From Chenopodium formosanum (lineage: Eukaryota > Streptophyta > Magnoliopsida > Caryophyllales > Amaranthaceae), in contig CM044871.1 in the NCBI GenBank assembly GCA_024500155.1, positions 82,072,402 through 82,136,401 on the forward strand: DNA of 64,000 nucleotides, read 5' to 3'. Made by a program: the position numbers and the translations under genes. Shown in pieces: positions 1-11,312 of this stretch (position 1 is its first letter; each line of letters starts with the position of its first letter). The notes below the pieces were generated by a model. It had not been told where the DNA came from. It was given only the letters and a program-made list of their open reading frames with translations, and searched no databases.

Positions 1-521
1 CACCAATAGTATTTTTTCCATTCTTCAATTTATATAATCCACCAATTTTTTAAAAAATTTATTTAGTACATGTTTGGTCCAATTTTAATATTACGGTATT
101 ACCTTTATTCCGTTAAATGTTATGTGCAACTTTAGAATGTTTTATAAGGGGTATCTCACAAACAATACTCCAAAATTACACATAACGATAGACTCGGTAG
201 TACTTAAGATATTTTATTACACGGTGCATAATTATTGTAAGAAAATACGAACAAAGTTAACGTATTTTGAATAATGAAATGCGAATATTAACATAATTTC
301 AAAATACATATAGAAGATAATGTTTAAACACTAATTAATACATCTTTTCAACCACATACTTATAATTAAGTATTTTAAAGATATATAGTCAAAACTTTTT
401 TGGTAGAGACCATAAAAGGCACCAAAAATGATTAAGTGTCCATTGAACAAAAAACTAAAATTAGATGGATAAAGACTTTAGGGTGTGTTATCTTTGCTTT
501 AACTTATAACTTGATATACTA

Positions 522-788
522 GCTCCCTTCGTCTCAAATTACTCGCAATGGTTTGACTTTTTGCACTATTCACACATCTTCCTTTGACCATCGCTTTTTA
601 ACTATTATACGAAAGGCAATGTAATCATGTAAGATGTTGTTGGATCTATTTTAATGTATACTCCGTAGCTTCTTAATATAAAATTTTATAACGTATATAA
701 ATATATAATAAAAGATATCAATGGTCAAACATGTGCATCGATAAGCATGTCCGATAAAAATTTTACAACTAAACTGGGACAAAGGGAG
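522..788. mobile_element. Stowaway-like MITE (267 bp)
   Basis: The left end reads GCTCCCTTCGTCTCAAATTA and the right end reads ACTGGGACAAAGGGAG, which are imperfect inverted repeats of the mariner/Stowaway CTCCCTCCGTC type. TA dinucleotides flank both ends (520-521 and 789-790). It has no coding capacity. Family assignment rests on the ends and the TA target duplication. Confidence 0.65.
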
Positions 789-1555
789 TAGTCAATTACC
801 TCTGACTTTCATCTCATAAATATACATAATTGGACATAATAAGCCCTGAAAATTATTTTAAGATTCGTAATAATGTGTAATTTATTGATATGTGATTTTC
901 ATTTAAAAAAATATTTATAAATATTTACTACTAAAAATAGCACATAAAATTATAAGGAATGTTCAAAACTTAATTTTTTTCTTCTGTGTTTTATTTTTTC
1001 AGATCTAAAATAAATAAAAAGAAGGTGAATTAAACACAGTCTAAATATGGATAGAAGGATTTTTTTATTTTTATTTTTTTAAAAAAAGAAAGCAAGAAAA
1101 TGAAGTTCAATATTATAAACAGAAGCAGCAAAAAAAATCACGCTAACACTTATGGTTTGTTCTATTCACTTTATTTTAAGTGTAATAAGTTCAGATAATT
1201 TATGTCAAGTTCAAATTGATCCAGTTCAGGAAAGATAACTTTTAATAAGGATTACAAAATAAAATTAAAATAAGTTTTAATAACACCTAATAAGTTCAAA
1301 TAATTAAGTTTAGATATATAGTGAAAATTTGGTGAATAGATTACACCCTAGCCTTATATAGCACATTATTATTTCTAATAGAAAAATACAAGGCATTTCA
1401 AACATATTACCATTATCAGCATTATGTATGTATGTTTTTAAACGTAACGAGGGGTATATAATTAACTTTTTATATGCATAAACAAATTATATCATGAATT
1501 TAGAGCAGTATGTATCCTTGAATGGTCAAATAATACTATTGAATATTTAGTTGTA

Positions 1556-2031
1556 TTTCCTTTGTTTCATAATAACAATCCTATTTGGTTTTAATATATA
1601 CTATTCATAAGATGGAAAATATTATTCTCAATATATAAAACATAACCCACTGGTAAGGTTTACATCTTCCCAACCTTGAGGTTGTGTAATCAAACCATAT
1701 CAGAGGTATTTGGGTGGGATTCATTTATCACCCCCTGGCTCCCAAAGTACCTAGCTGCTCGGGGAAGACTTGTGAGAGGTTTCGGCTCGATAGGACTCTT
1801 CTCATTACCAAAAAAAAATATGGATTTTATTTGATTCATCTCAATGAGTAAGTTTTTATTTATTTTTTTTTTTTTTTTTTGAAATGAATCTTAATGAGTA
1901 GTTTGTTAAAAAAAAAATTATTAATTGTTTTTTATGAACATGAAATTAAAATATTACATTCATTAGAACCATAGCACGTATATAGTCAAATGTAAATTAA
2001 AGATCATTGTGAAAGACTAAAACGGAGGGAG
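1556..2031. mobile_element. Degenerate Stowaway-like element containing a SINE-like insert
   Basis: The left end TTTCCTTTGTTTCATAATAA and the right end (reverse complement CTCCCTCCGTTTTAGTCTTT) resemble the two termini of a Stowaway MITE. A TA precedes the left end. The right target duplication is not clear. A SINE-like sequence occupies about 1637-1812 within it. Confidence 0.4.
1637..1812 (+). mobile_element. SINE-like sequence
   Basis: It begins with a tRNA-like A-box region (ACCCACTGGTAAGG), followed by a degenerate B-box-like stretch. It continues with a body of higher GC content than its surroundings and ends in an A-run at about 1810. The form resembles tRNA-derived plant SINEs. No clear target-site duplication was seen, so the call is tentative. 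Confidence 0.4.
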
Positions 2032-2045
2032 CATGTCTGTTATGG

Positions 2046-2197
2046 TATTATGGGTCTGTTCCGATTTACTGAAAACAACTGAAGTGAACTGAATTGATTG
2101 GGTTGAACTGAACATAATTATTTATTACGAAGTATGAGATAAAGAAATTAGAAACTAGACTGAATTGAAGTGAAAATAAGCTGAACAGAACAAACTC
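2046..2197. repeat. Dispersed 'GAACTGAACT' repeat, copy 1
   Basis: The body is rich in alternations of CTGAACTGAA. The left end GGTCTGTTCCGATTTACTGA mirrors the right end CTGAACAGAACAAAC, so the ends form an imperfect terminal inverted repeat. Copies with the same ends and body occur near 2803, 6724 and 11188. It is probably a non-autonomous DNA transposon family. The superfamily is not determined. Confidence 0.55.
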
Positions 2198-2802
2198 TAT
2201 ATTCACCATAAGCGGTACTTAAAATAAAATGGCATTCTAGGTATAATTAGGGAGTACTTAATTACAGTGTGGTCTCCATTATTCTTTTATTCACGTGATG
2301 GTAAGATCCACATCATTTTTTCTCAATATTCCATATACTTTCGCTACTAACCTGCATTGTAAATATCCATAGATTGAATCTCATCAGACGTGTACCAAGT
2401 GTGAAGAACCCGTAAAACACGGTTGAAACATTTTATTACCGAATTAATTGTCAAATGTATTTCATGTTGACATGATCTCTTCACTACTACTTTCCGTACC
2501 ATGCCAAATTCTCATTGATTTACCAATAAACTTTCCTTAAATTGTTCTTTTATTTCCTTCATTCATCAAGACAAAATCTGGTTATTAGACATGGTAGTCT
2601 AATTATAATAGGCTTAGGGTCAAATTTATAGGGTTCTTAATCGACATGATTTTTAATAGACAGGACCATTATTAGGTAGGAATAGGATCAATTTGGGGCT
2701 AAAATGTTTATCCAATGTAGTACATAAAGAAAATAGACAATGTAAAAATAAAAATAAAAATAAAAATTATAAACATATTTTCGTATTCATATGTACTTAG
2801 CG

Positions 2803-2938
2803 CCTGTTCTGATTTACTGAACTGATTGGAGTCGAACTGAATTGCTTATGAGAGAAGGAAATTAGGAACTGAATTGAACTGAACTGATTGGAGCTGAACT
2901 AAAATGAACTGAACTTAAGTTGAAGAGACCAGATCCTT
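2803..2938. repeat. Dispersed 'GAACTGAACT' repeat, copy 2
   Basis: It starts CCTGTTCTGATTTACTGAAC and ends in GAAGAGACCAGATCC. The body matches the 2046-2197 copy, with GATTGGAG(C/T)(T/C)GAACTGAA blocks. Confidence 0.5.
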
Positions 2939-3239
2939 AGTTATGGCTTTGTCCAATATTTATTTTAATTGATAGTTTGTTGGTCCGCTAATTATTGACC
3001 GACCAGTGACCTGCATTGGCATTGGTCTTATAAAATGCAATCCCTTTTAACTCAATACGAACCAATTCTAACCCGACCCTCCCAATAACTAGAGGTAATC
3101 AAGACCCTACTAGGAATAAAAATATTTTACTTTTACAAACAAATTTCTTTTTTTAGGATACATACAAAATACCATGTATTTATTACTCAGCAATTCCTAG
3201 GTAATTAGTTATTGACCATACTGTTGATTGATGAGAAGA

Positions 3240-3245
<6 letters not shown>

Positions 3246-3270
<25 letters not shown>

Positions 3271-3350
3271 GGTGTTTAGAGAACCATAAGAGTGGGGTGA
3301 GAATCGATCTCAAGATCTATTCCTGTAACCGGAAAGAAAACTCTAACCAT
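3246..3350 (-). mobile_element. Short SINE-like element with poly-A tail
   Basis: Read on the minus strand, an A-box-like GGTTAGAG is followed by a B-box-like GATCGATTCTCACC. The sequence ends in an A-run of about 24 (poly-T at 3247-3270 on plus). This order is expected of a tRNA-derived SINE. No target duplication was identified. Confidence 0.4.
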
Positions 3351-4529
3351 TTGAAATATTCCTCATTCTCATAGATTTCTTATTTTATTAGTAATCCATA
3401 TATCGTATTAAAATCATATTGAAAAATTATAAATCTTAATGATATATCTTGTATGTACTCTAAATATATTATGACGTAAATTATACTCATATTGTTTCTA
3501 TATAATACAAGCATCAATTATAGCAAAGCATTCAAATAATAGTTAAACAATAAACCATACTTCGGTAATTGATATTGCTCTAATTAATAATTACATACAA
3601 ATTGATTTAATGGAGTTAGATTGAGTTGGATTGAAAATAGTTATAATAACGTGTGCGGTAAAAATTGATTTGAATTGAATCGAATTAATATGAAAATTGA
3701 GATGTTCACTATAAAGCCATGCTCACTTCAACTTGAATAAAAACTCCGTAATATTCAGTTAAAATAATTCTAGATTAGCAAATATAAGTTCAATTCAGTA
3801 AAATAAATTTCATTTTAGTTTTTAAACAAAAAAATCAGTTAGTAACTTTATAAAAGAAATACAACAGAAAATCAGAAAAAAAAAAAAAATCAGTTCAATA
3901 AAATTAATTTCTGTTTCTGGTTAAATAATTTAAGTTCACCAAAACTAATTTCAGTTCACTAAAAATAATTTCAGTTTAGCAACTAAAATCTTTTATGAAA
4001 CTTATGCATGTTAAACATAATCCAATTTTTGCATCAAAAAAAATGTATGTACGAGTATAAAAAAAAATAAAAAACAATTTTTACTTCTATTTCACTACTT
4101 CAATTTGTTATTTGTGTCTTGTTGAAATTTGATAACTTTGGCTTTAAGTTTTCCGTATAAATAAGATTTTGTTCACTTCATCTTATTTTTGTTGAACTTA
4201 AATTATTTTTACAAATTATTTATTATATTTTTTCTGTAAGTATACTGATTTTTACTGAATTGAAATTATTTTACCGAACCAAAATTACTTTTGCTAAACT
4301 GAAATTATTTATACTAAATATTATTTTTGTAAGTTGTAGTGAACGGAGCCTAACATAGTGAAATAGGATTGTGTTATGTTTTCTTTTGCCGTGATGTGTA
4401 ATTGGAATGACTTCTGCTTATTAGAGTACTATTTGTAACACAGTGAAGTAATGTAAAGAGTTGGGATTAATAGGAGATTAAAATTATTTGTGAAAGTGTG
4501 GTTAAATAAAGAGATATTGTACTACTCGT

Positions 4530-4566
<37 letters not shown>

Positions 4567-4602
4567 AGAGATATTGTACTAGTTAATAAAAGGAAAAAGA
4601 TA

Positions 4603-4625
4603 TATGCAGCCTTAAGAGCTGCATA
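4603..4625. repeat. Short palindrome (family of three)
   Basis: TATGCAGC CTTAAGA GCTGCATA forms an 8-bp stem. The 'AGCC(C)TTA(A/G)(G)AGCT' core is shared with palindromes at 5470 and 6659. Confidence 0.5.
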
Positions 4626-4881
4626 TAAGAAGTTGAAAGTGAAAAGAATTGACAATAAATAAACATGTATTACACCGATTTATTCGTAAATTGTCGATAA
4701 ATTTATAACTTAATACGGAGTACTGAAAAAAAAGGAAGTATATTAAATGTTGCATATAACATTATCCTTAATAGAATAATAACGGATACTTAATAAATAA
4801 AAAAATATTATAATTATTACTCCATATAAAGCAAATAAAAAAGAAATGTATTGCGATTATATACTATGAAACGAAAAAATA

Positions 4882-4957
4882 CTACCTCCGTTTCATATTA
4901 TTTGCATCTATTAGACATTTTTCCTCAATACTTTATATTAAATCGTTGCAAATAATA
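4882..4957. mobile_element. Truncated Stowaway-like MITE abutting a complete copy
   Basis: It starts CTACCTCCGTTTCATATTAT after a TA. Its interior (TTAGACATTTTTCCT, then AAATCGTTGCA) is the same as in the 90-bp element directly to its right. It lacks its own right terminal repeat and runs straight into the TA that precedes the next copy. Confidence 0.6.
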
Positions 4958-4959
4958 TA

Positions 4960-5049
4960 CTACCTCCGTTACAGGCTATGTGTAATGATAAGACATTTTT
5001 CCTTTATACTTTATGTCAAATCGTTGCACATAATCTGTAACAGATGTAG
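4960..5049. mobile_element. 90-bp Stowaway-like MITE
   Basis: Left end CTACCTCCGTTACAGG and right end CTGTAACAGATGTAG are inverted repeats, with TA on both sides (4958-4959 and 5050-5051). A 90-bp element with the same interior (ACTTTATGTCAAATC..TTGCACATAA) lies inside an intron of the S28 peptidase gene at 60202-60291. Confidence 0.8.
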
Positions 5050-5469
5050 TAAAACGGAAGTAACACATGAGTGCAAATAGGAAACCTTGAATATTTTATT
5101 GGCCGACATCTTATTGGCAGACAGTATAACAAGTTGGTCGCACTTTTGAATCATTTTTGGAACAACAAACCATTTGATTCAGACTTCTTAGGAACCCCGA
5201 GTGCCGTGATGTCTGTGTCGTGATTGCAAATTCTTGTTGTTTCTTCGTACACCGGCTATTCTAGTTCATATTCATTCATTCTTCTTTTATTTTGAACCTT
5301 TTTTCCATGGTAGCAACGCTAATTAGATTATATACACAGTACACACGGGTATAAATGAAGCTAAGGCCTAAGGGCAGTACATTTGTGTACCTGTAAGTAT
5401 AATTCATACTGTAATTGATTGTACGTGTGGAAAACCATTACATTATGATAAATAAAAGGCAAATGTTAA

Positions 5470-5490
5470 ACATAGCCCTTAGGGCTATGT
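5470..5490. repeat. Short palindrome (family of three)
   Basis: ACATAGCCCT-T-AGGGCTATGT is a perfect inverted repeat with 10-bp arms and a single central base. It is related to the palindromes at 4603 and 6659. Confidence 0.6.
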
Positions 5491-5704
5491 ATAACCATTA
5501 ATACATGTCTAGATTCTCTTATATTTTCAATAAAAATAATAGTGTACATGTTTAATATTTATGGGGAATAATAAAAAAAAACAACAAGTCAATAAATAGC
5601 ACATACCCACACAAATATGTTAATTCCCCATGAAACTAATGCCGGAGCCTAAATTAGAATCAGATTTTTCATCTTACTTAATACTTATACCATAAAAATA
5701 TATG

Positions 5705-5735
<31 letters not shown>

Positions 5736-6658
5736 GAAGTCTCCATCAAATCATCTTACAACATTTCCTCTTCGTCATTTTACATCTTTTCTATCTATAC
5801 TAGTGGGAAAAAAAAAGGTTAGCAAGAGTCTTATGAATTATTTTGTATTCTAAAAAGTATGTCTTTTTGTCTTTTATGAGATGAATATTTTGTTTTAATG
5901 AGTAATTGATCATCAATTCATCACCATCAGTATTGTGAAAATATTTTGCATTGTGATAATCTTATTGCCCACAACCTGTTTTATAAATTGTCTTTTTTTT
6001 TTTTCTTCTTTTTTTTCCTGTTAATGAAGTAATGTATACTGGTTTGATGAATTGTCTAATTTTTTTTTTTTTAAATGAAGTAAATTACGATCATGCTAGT
6101 TGTTTTAATACTTGTGATTCTACCCTAACATTATAACCCACTCTTACGTATTTGGAGTAAAAAAGAAGGATACAAATCCTAATTGACTTGCTGATATTGT
6201 CTACTAACTTCTTGAAATATATTTTACTATTTTAATTGTAAAATTTCTTAAATCATGTAGTTAGTCTTTTTACTTTTGAAAATTTTAGATTGATATTGCT
6301 ATACAAGAAATTGTTCAAGGACGAATTTGTAGTATTATGACTGCCATACTTAGACCAATTCCAGTGAAATCAAAGTCGTTAAAATAATCGTGTGCTCAAT
6401 TTTTAATTTTTCCCTTTATAAAAAAAAAAATAAAATAAAAAAATTGCTTTCAAGGTGATTTACAGAATTGCAGTACAATGAATGTATTTTATTTCCTAAA
6501 ATAATGTGTATAACTAATAAGTGGGTAGGAAATAATATTTTAATAAATACAATTAAATGAGAATTGAATGATGGTCTAATTATTAATATTAAGTTTGTCA
6601 TAGATTCCATTGGAATAAGATATATACCATTAATTGCAGGAATTTGCTAGTTTTTATG

Positions 6659-6677
6659 CATAGCCCTTAGAGCTATG
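6659..6677. repeat. Short palindrome (family of three)
   Basis: CATAGCCCTTAGAGCTATG is a near-perfect version of the 5470 palindrome. It is followed by the same 'AATAA' type of AT-rich flank. Confidence 0.5.
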
Positions 6678-6723
6678 AATAACAAAACCATAAATAAAAA
6701 ACTAAATAATTTTTATTTTATCT

Positions 6724-6975
6724 TAGGGTCTGTTCTGATTGACTAAACTAAATTGAACTAAACTTATTGGAGGTGAATTAAATTAAACTGAACTGAACTT
6801 AATATTTTACGAGAGAATGAAATTAAGAATTGAATTGAACTGAATATTTTACGAGAGAAGCAAATTAAAAACTGAACTTAACTAAATATTTTATGAGAGC
6901 ATAAAATAAAGAACTGAATTGAACTTATTAAAGCTGAACTGAACTAAAAATAATATGAAGAGAACAAACACTTAC
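6724..6975. repeat. Dispersed 'GAACTGAACT' repeat, copy 3
   Basis: Starts AGGGTCTGTTCTGATTGACT and ends ATGAAGAGAACAAACAC. The interior contains a tandem triplication of 'AATATTTTACGAGAG' followed by 'GAACTGAATTGAAC'. This makes it longer than the other copies. Confidence 0.55.
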
Positions 6976-8447
6976 ACCAGAATTAGCTAGAAAGATTAAA
7001 CAATTATTTTATACATAAATTTGTGTACTTTTAGTGTATAGTGGATATCGTGCATTTGTGTTAATTTTTAAAAGTATGGTAAAAGTATTCCTTTTAATTT
7101 AGTAGAGTGACATATAAACAATTCAAACAAACAACTTGTCTATGATATATGTACTTTGGGTAAAGATATTTCTAAACACTATTCATCGTTATCAAAAGAA
7201 TTCTTGTTTTTCGGCCAGGAAGTATTATTAACATGTATATCTACGTAGACAAAATCAAAGTTTTTGAAAACCCTACGATAGTTATCGTTAAAATAACTAT
7301 CATTATGCTAATTTTATTTATTTATTTATTATTAATTTATTTTTATGTCAAAATTAATCATAAATGTTTTTAAATTTTTATTTATTTATTTATTCATAAT
7401 TAATTTATGATTTTTTCTATTTAAGTAATAATAAAAACTAAATTTGTTAATTAATTAGGACACTTATAAAAAAAATCAAAATTAATAAATAAATTTTAAT
7501 AATCAGATAAATGATTTAATATTAAAAAATCATCAAATTCAGCCAATAAAAATTAGTATAATGACGATCTTTTTTAACGATGACTACTATAAGAATTTTA
7601 AAATTTTCATACCATGCCATTTTTTTGGTAATTTTTTGAGCATGCAAAAGCCGTTTGATTAATTTTTCATCTATAAAGTTTTGGTGTAGTATTTAAAATT
7701 TGGGATCGAATCACGACACTTCCTTTTGTGCAATAGACACTTTTGAAAAGAAACTTAACAATTATAGAGTTGTTGGTCTTGAGGATCTAAAGAAGCTATT
7801 CTATGACGATGGAGACGCAACGGTATGTACGTCAGAATCTAGCCAAACTGATTAGAAGTTGGAAGAAATTGAGATGTCAACAAAACAAACTTAGCCTCAA
7901 ACTAAAGAAATAAAAGAACATAGTCATTTCAACAACGACAATGATACAATTAATTATCGACAATCATCATAACAAACAACCATAATAATAATAAAAATAA
8001 TAACAACAATAATAATACTTTTATGATATAATATATATTATCTTCATGCAATATTTACAAAGATAAATACCAACAGACCCCCACATCTGGATCAGTAAAT
8101 TCTATTTCTAGAAATTAAAAAAAAAATAAAATAAGGCTAAAATTTTTACACTACACCTTTTTTCTTCATTTTTTTTTTTTTGAATTTTCTTCTTTTTTCC
8201 TATCTCGTTTTGAAACTAAAAACAAAATGAAAAAAAAAAACCCAAAAAACAAACAAACAAAATTATAATCCGGGACCGAGAAAAAGATCGGTCCACGGCA
8301 ACCCGGTGTGTTCACCTAATTAAACTTAGTTTTCCTATAACATAAAAATAAAACTAATTAAGATATAATATAAACCACTAAATAAATAATCTAAAACCTT
8401 AATTAATTAATTAATTAATATAATTTTTTTGGAGAATTTAGTAATTA

Positions 8448-9587
8448 CTAATCAACAAGAAGAGGACGGATTTGTTGCTGAGGGTAAAAATGGGATTTAC
8501 TAGGACCAAGAGTAAAAGCAGTCTTAGAAGCAGGCGTAGAATTAGTGGTAGGTGTCCCAGGAATTGTAGGGACACCCACACCCACACCGGCACCAATTCT
8601 TTCACAAGAAGGGCACATCGTCAGCGTTGCTGCTGGTAGGTGCATGTAAAATGGCTGTCCTAACTTCAATGCTTTCAGTTCTTGTAACTCCTTTTGAAGC
8701 CTTCTATTCTCATCTGTTAGTGTTTCACAGCATTTCTTTAGATACTCGCAGTCTACCTCTGTCTGCTTAAGCTTGGTCCTGCACGTTTCCGTAATAATAA
8801 TGGATCGTATCAGCAAGACCACTCTGCCACTTACAATACGTAACTGTGATGGTAATGAAAATTGAAAAATAAGTGCTTACCTTGCCCTACGGTTCTGGAA
8901 CCAGACCTCGACCTGACGTGGTCGTAGGTTCAATCGATCCGCTAAGGCCTGCTTTTGCTTCTGTAATAAAATTGGAAAAATAAAAATCAGTTCTAATTCA
9001 ATTAATTTAAATTAAAAAAAAAAAAAAAAAAAAAAAGTTGTTAGAAACGCTAATAGTTTGTAATATGGGTAACCTGTTACAGTTTTAGCGTTTAACAGGA
9101 AGGACTTTTAGAGACGAAAAGATGTTAAATAAATAATTACCGGATTGAGGGTGCTCTGTTGCTTGAAACTCTCTTCAAGAAGAGCGGATTGATCTTTAGT
9201 AAGACGGAGTTTTTTCCTAGGAGTATTAGTGGGACCACAACCATCCTCTTCTTCATCACTAATTCTAGAAGATCCACGCTCAAGTTCCAAATCGTCAGAA
9301 CTAGCAGACTCTCTCTCCCTCTTAACTGACACAACGTTAGAGAGAGAAGACGCCACGCTAACACTGCATGGCGGCTCTTGATCAACAAATACCTTCCTTT
9401 CTACCGCCGCCACCGCTGTTGTCGTCTGATATGTTTCGCCCGATAGGCTGAGCGTCAGGGACGGTTCGTGATCACACGACTTCGTCCCTGGCCCCGGTAT
9501 CAGGTTCTTCGTCTTAACAGAAGAAATAGATGAGAATCCTAATCCCAGAGTAAGAGTTTGTTCTTGATTATCTGAAGGAGAAACCAT
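8448..9587 (-). CDS. HD-Zip class II transcription factor, HAT22/HAT9-like
   Basis: This is a predicted nuclear homeodomain-leucine zipper factor of 285 residues. Exons are 9587-9141, 8960-8881 and 8778-8448, all with GT/AG borders and continuous frame. Residues 44-48 (LTLSL) form an EAR-type repression motif. A basic, phosphorylatable-looking stretch precedes the homeodomain (about 124-180), whose third helix carries VEVWFQNRRAR across the exon 2/3 junction. The zipper has heptad leucines at 189, 196, 203 and 210. CPSCE, diagnostic of class II and implicated in redox control, is at 231-235. Length, exon number and the PSLTLSLSGE block match the HAT22/HAT9 group. Family members bind CAAT(G/C)ATTG-type sites as dimers and act mostly as repressors in auxin, shade or senescence responses. 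The exact orthologue is not settled, so no symbol is given. The leader upstream of the ATG is CT-rich. Confidence 0.96.
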
Positions 9588-10343
9588 TTTAATTTTTTAG
9601 AGAGAGAAAATGAGGTGTTTTTTTTTTTGTTTAAGAGAGAGAAAGTGGAGAAGTTGAGGAGGAAAAATGGAGGTGAAGAATGCTAAATAAGAAGACTTGG
9701 TGTGGGGGCGGATTGGGGTGGGTGGGTGGCTGTGATTAATAATACTATCAGTGAGGATTTTTTTTTAATATTAAATATAGGTAAATATAAATATAAATAT
9801 ATAATGAAACTTTATAAATTAGTTTGGGATTTTTAAGGAGTAGACGAATCTGGTTCTTTATCTCTCTTACATAGGTTGACCATTTGAAACATGAGGCCCA
9901 CCTTACCTTTTACCATCATTATTAATATACCAAACAAAACCATGAATACCCAACTCTAAAATTAAAATTAAAACAAGGAAGAAAATACAAATTACGAGTA
10001 CCAAATTTTATACTGTACTCCATTTATTATCTTGTACTCCGTAATTGCAACAATCTAATACGGAGTCATAAGGTCATAAGGATTGCACCTTTTAGCTTTG
10101 AAATTAGGGGTTTAAGCATCACTAGACTATTAGAGACATTGTACTAGTCGGGATCTCTTATATTCCCTCCACTTTCATAATCACTAACCCGCTTCACCAA
10201 AATAATAATCACTAACCTGCAAATACCAGACTAAAAAACAGTGAGTATTGAGATACAACATATTTGTTTTTATTATACTTTTTTTTTTTTTGATAAGATT
10301 GTTTTTATTATACTTATTTATAATATAAGACAAAAGCTGATGA

Positions 10344-10497
10344 GCGCCCAGGACGTTAGATAAGAGAATTAAAAGTGAAAATATTAGAGTAAAATTAACA
10401 TTAATTACACCGAACGACGCGTGATTTTGTCATTCATTCCTAACTTAATACCATTTTAACCAATATAATTATTCCTTATCTAATGTCTCGGGGCGCC
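10344..10497. mobile_element. Small inverted-repeat element (MITE-like)
   Basis: Left GCGCCCAGGACGTTAGATAAG is mirrored by right CTTATCTAATGTCTCGGGGCGC, giving imperfect terminal inverted repeats of about 21-22 bp around an AT-rich core of about 110 bp. True ends may extend a few bases outward. No convincing target duplication was found, so the superfamily is unknown. Confidence 0.5.
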
Positions 10498-11117
10498 CGT
10501 TAGCAAGATCTTATTTATAAATAGAGATCTAATAATATAAAAGATAAAATGTTGCGACTAAAAGAAAAAAGAGGGAGCATTTTGTATTTCTTTGCCAAAA
10601 ATAAGAAGTACTCGAATTAACATTAAAATGCATATAATCTGGTATGTACATACGTGGATTGGATGGTTCACAAATCACATGGCAGTGGGAAACACATCAT
10701 GAGCAAGAGGTTGATTCGTCAGCTCATGAGTCTAGCTTTTTGTCTACCCTCTTAACATTTGGAAATTTACCAGTTAATTTTTTCATGTGTGCAGTGTGTG
10801 TCCACTTTTTTTTTTGTTTTTTTGTTTTGGTATTTTTTCATTAATGTGTATTTTTTTAGGACTACGATTATTTATACACGACTGTATGCAATAGTTTGAG
10901 ACATTTATTGTTATTTAATAACGTGAAATTCTTCATGTTCGATCTCAATTTATTAAATGAACCAACTTATTGATGATGTTATTGTAGGATCCCATAAGGA
11001 GTTTGTTTTCTTCATAATAGTAGATCAGAAGATGATTTTTATGTTTTACACTTGCACGAGAGTTTGTTTACGACGCGTAATTTTGTCATATTTTTCCAAA
11101 TTAATACCAATTTAGGT

Positions 11118-11121
<4 letters not shown>

Positions 11122-11176
<55 letters not shown>
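11122..11176. repeat. (TA)n microsatellite
   Basis: About 55 bp of uninterrupted alternating TA. It lies immediately left of a copy of the 'GAACTGAACT' repeat. Confidence 0.95.
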
Positions 11177-11185
<9 letters not shown>

Positions 11186-11187
11186 TT

Positions 11188-11312
11188 ATACAGAAAACAA
11201 CTGAATTGAAATGAAATGAATTGTTTATGAGAGAAAAAAAATTAGGAACTAAATGAATTAATTGAAGTTGAATTAAATTGAACAGAACTAAACTGAACAG
11301 AATAGGCCCTAA
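11188..11312. repeat. Dispersed 'GAACTGAACT' repeat, copy 4
   Basis: It contains GAAAACAACTGAATTGAAAT at the left and CTGAACAGAATAGGCCCTAA at the right. The body is the same as the copies at 2046, 2803 and 6724. The left end has probably been replaced by the adjacent (TA)n. Confidence 0.5.

Larger units (their letters stand above)
1..8447. other. AT-rich intergenic region with MITEs and SINE-like pieces
   Basis: No coding region can be supported here. The longest open frames (for example 4467-4655 and 6416-6610) are low-complexity or AT-driven with no recognisable domain. The stretch holds the MITEs, SINE-like pieces, palindromes and a 'GAACTGAACT' repeat family listed separately. It also has long homopolymers (poly-A at about 4531-4564 and 5703-5733). 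The remainder shows nothing I can name. Confidence 0.7.
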
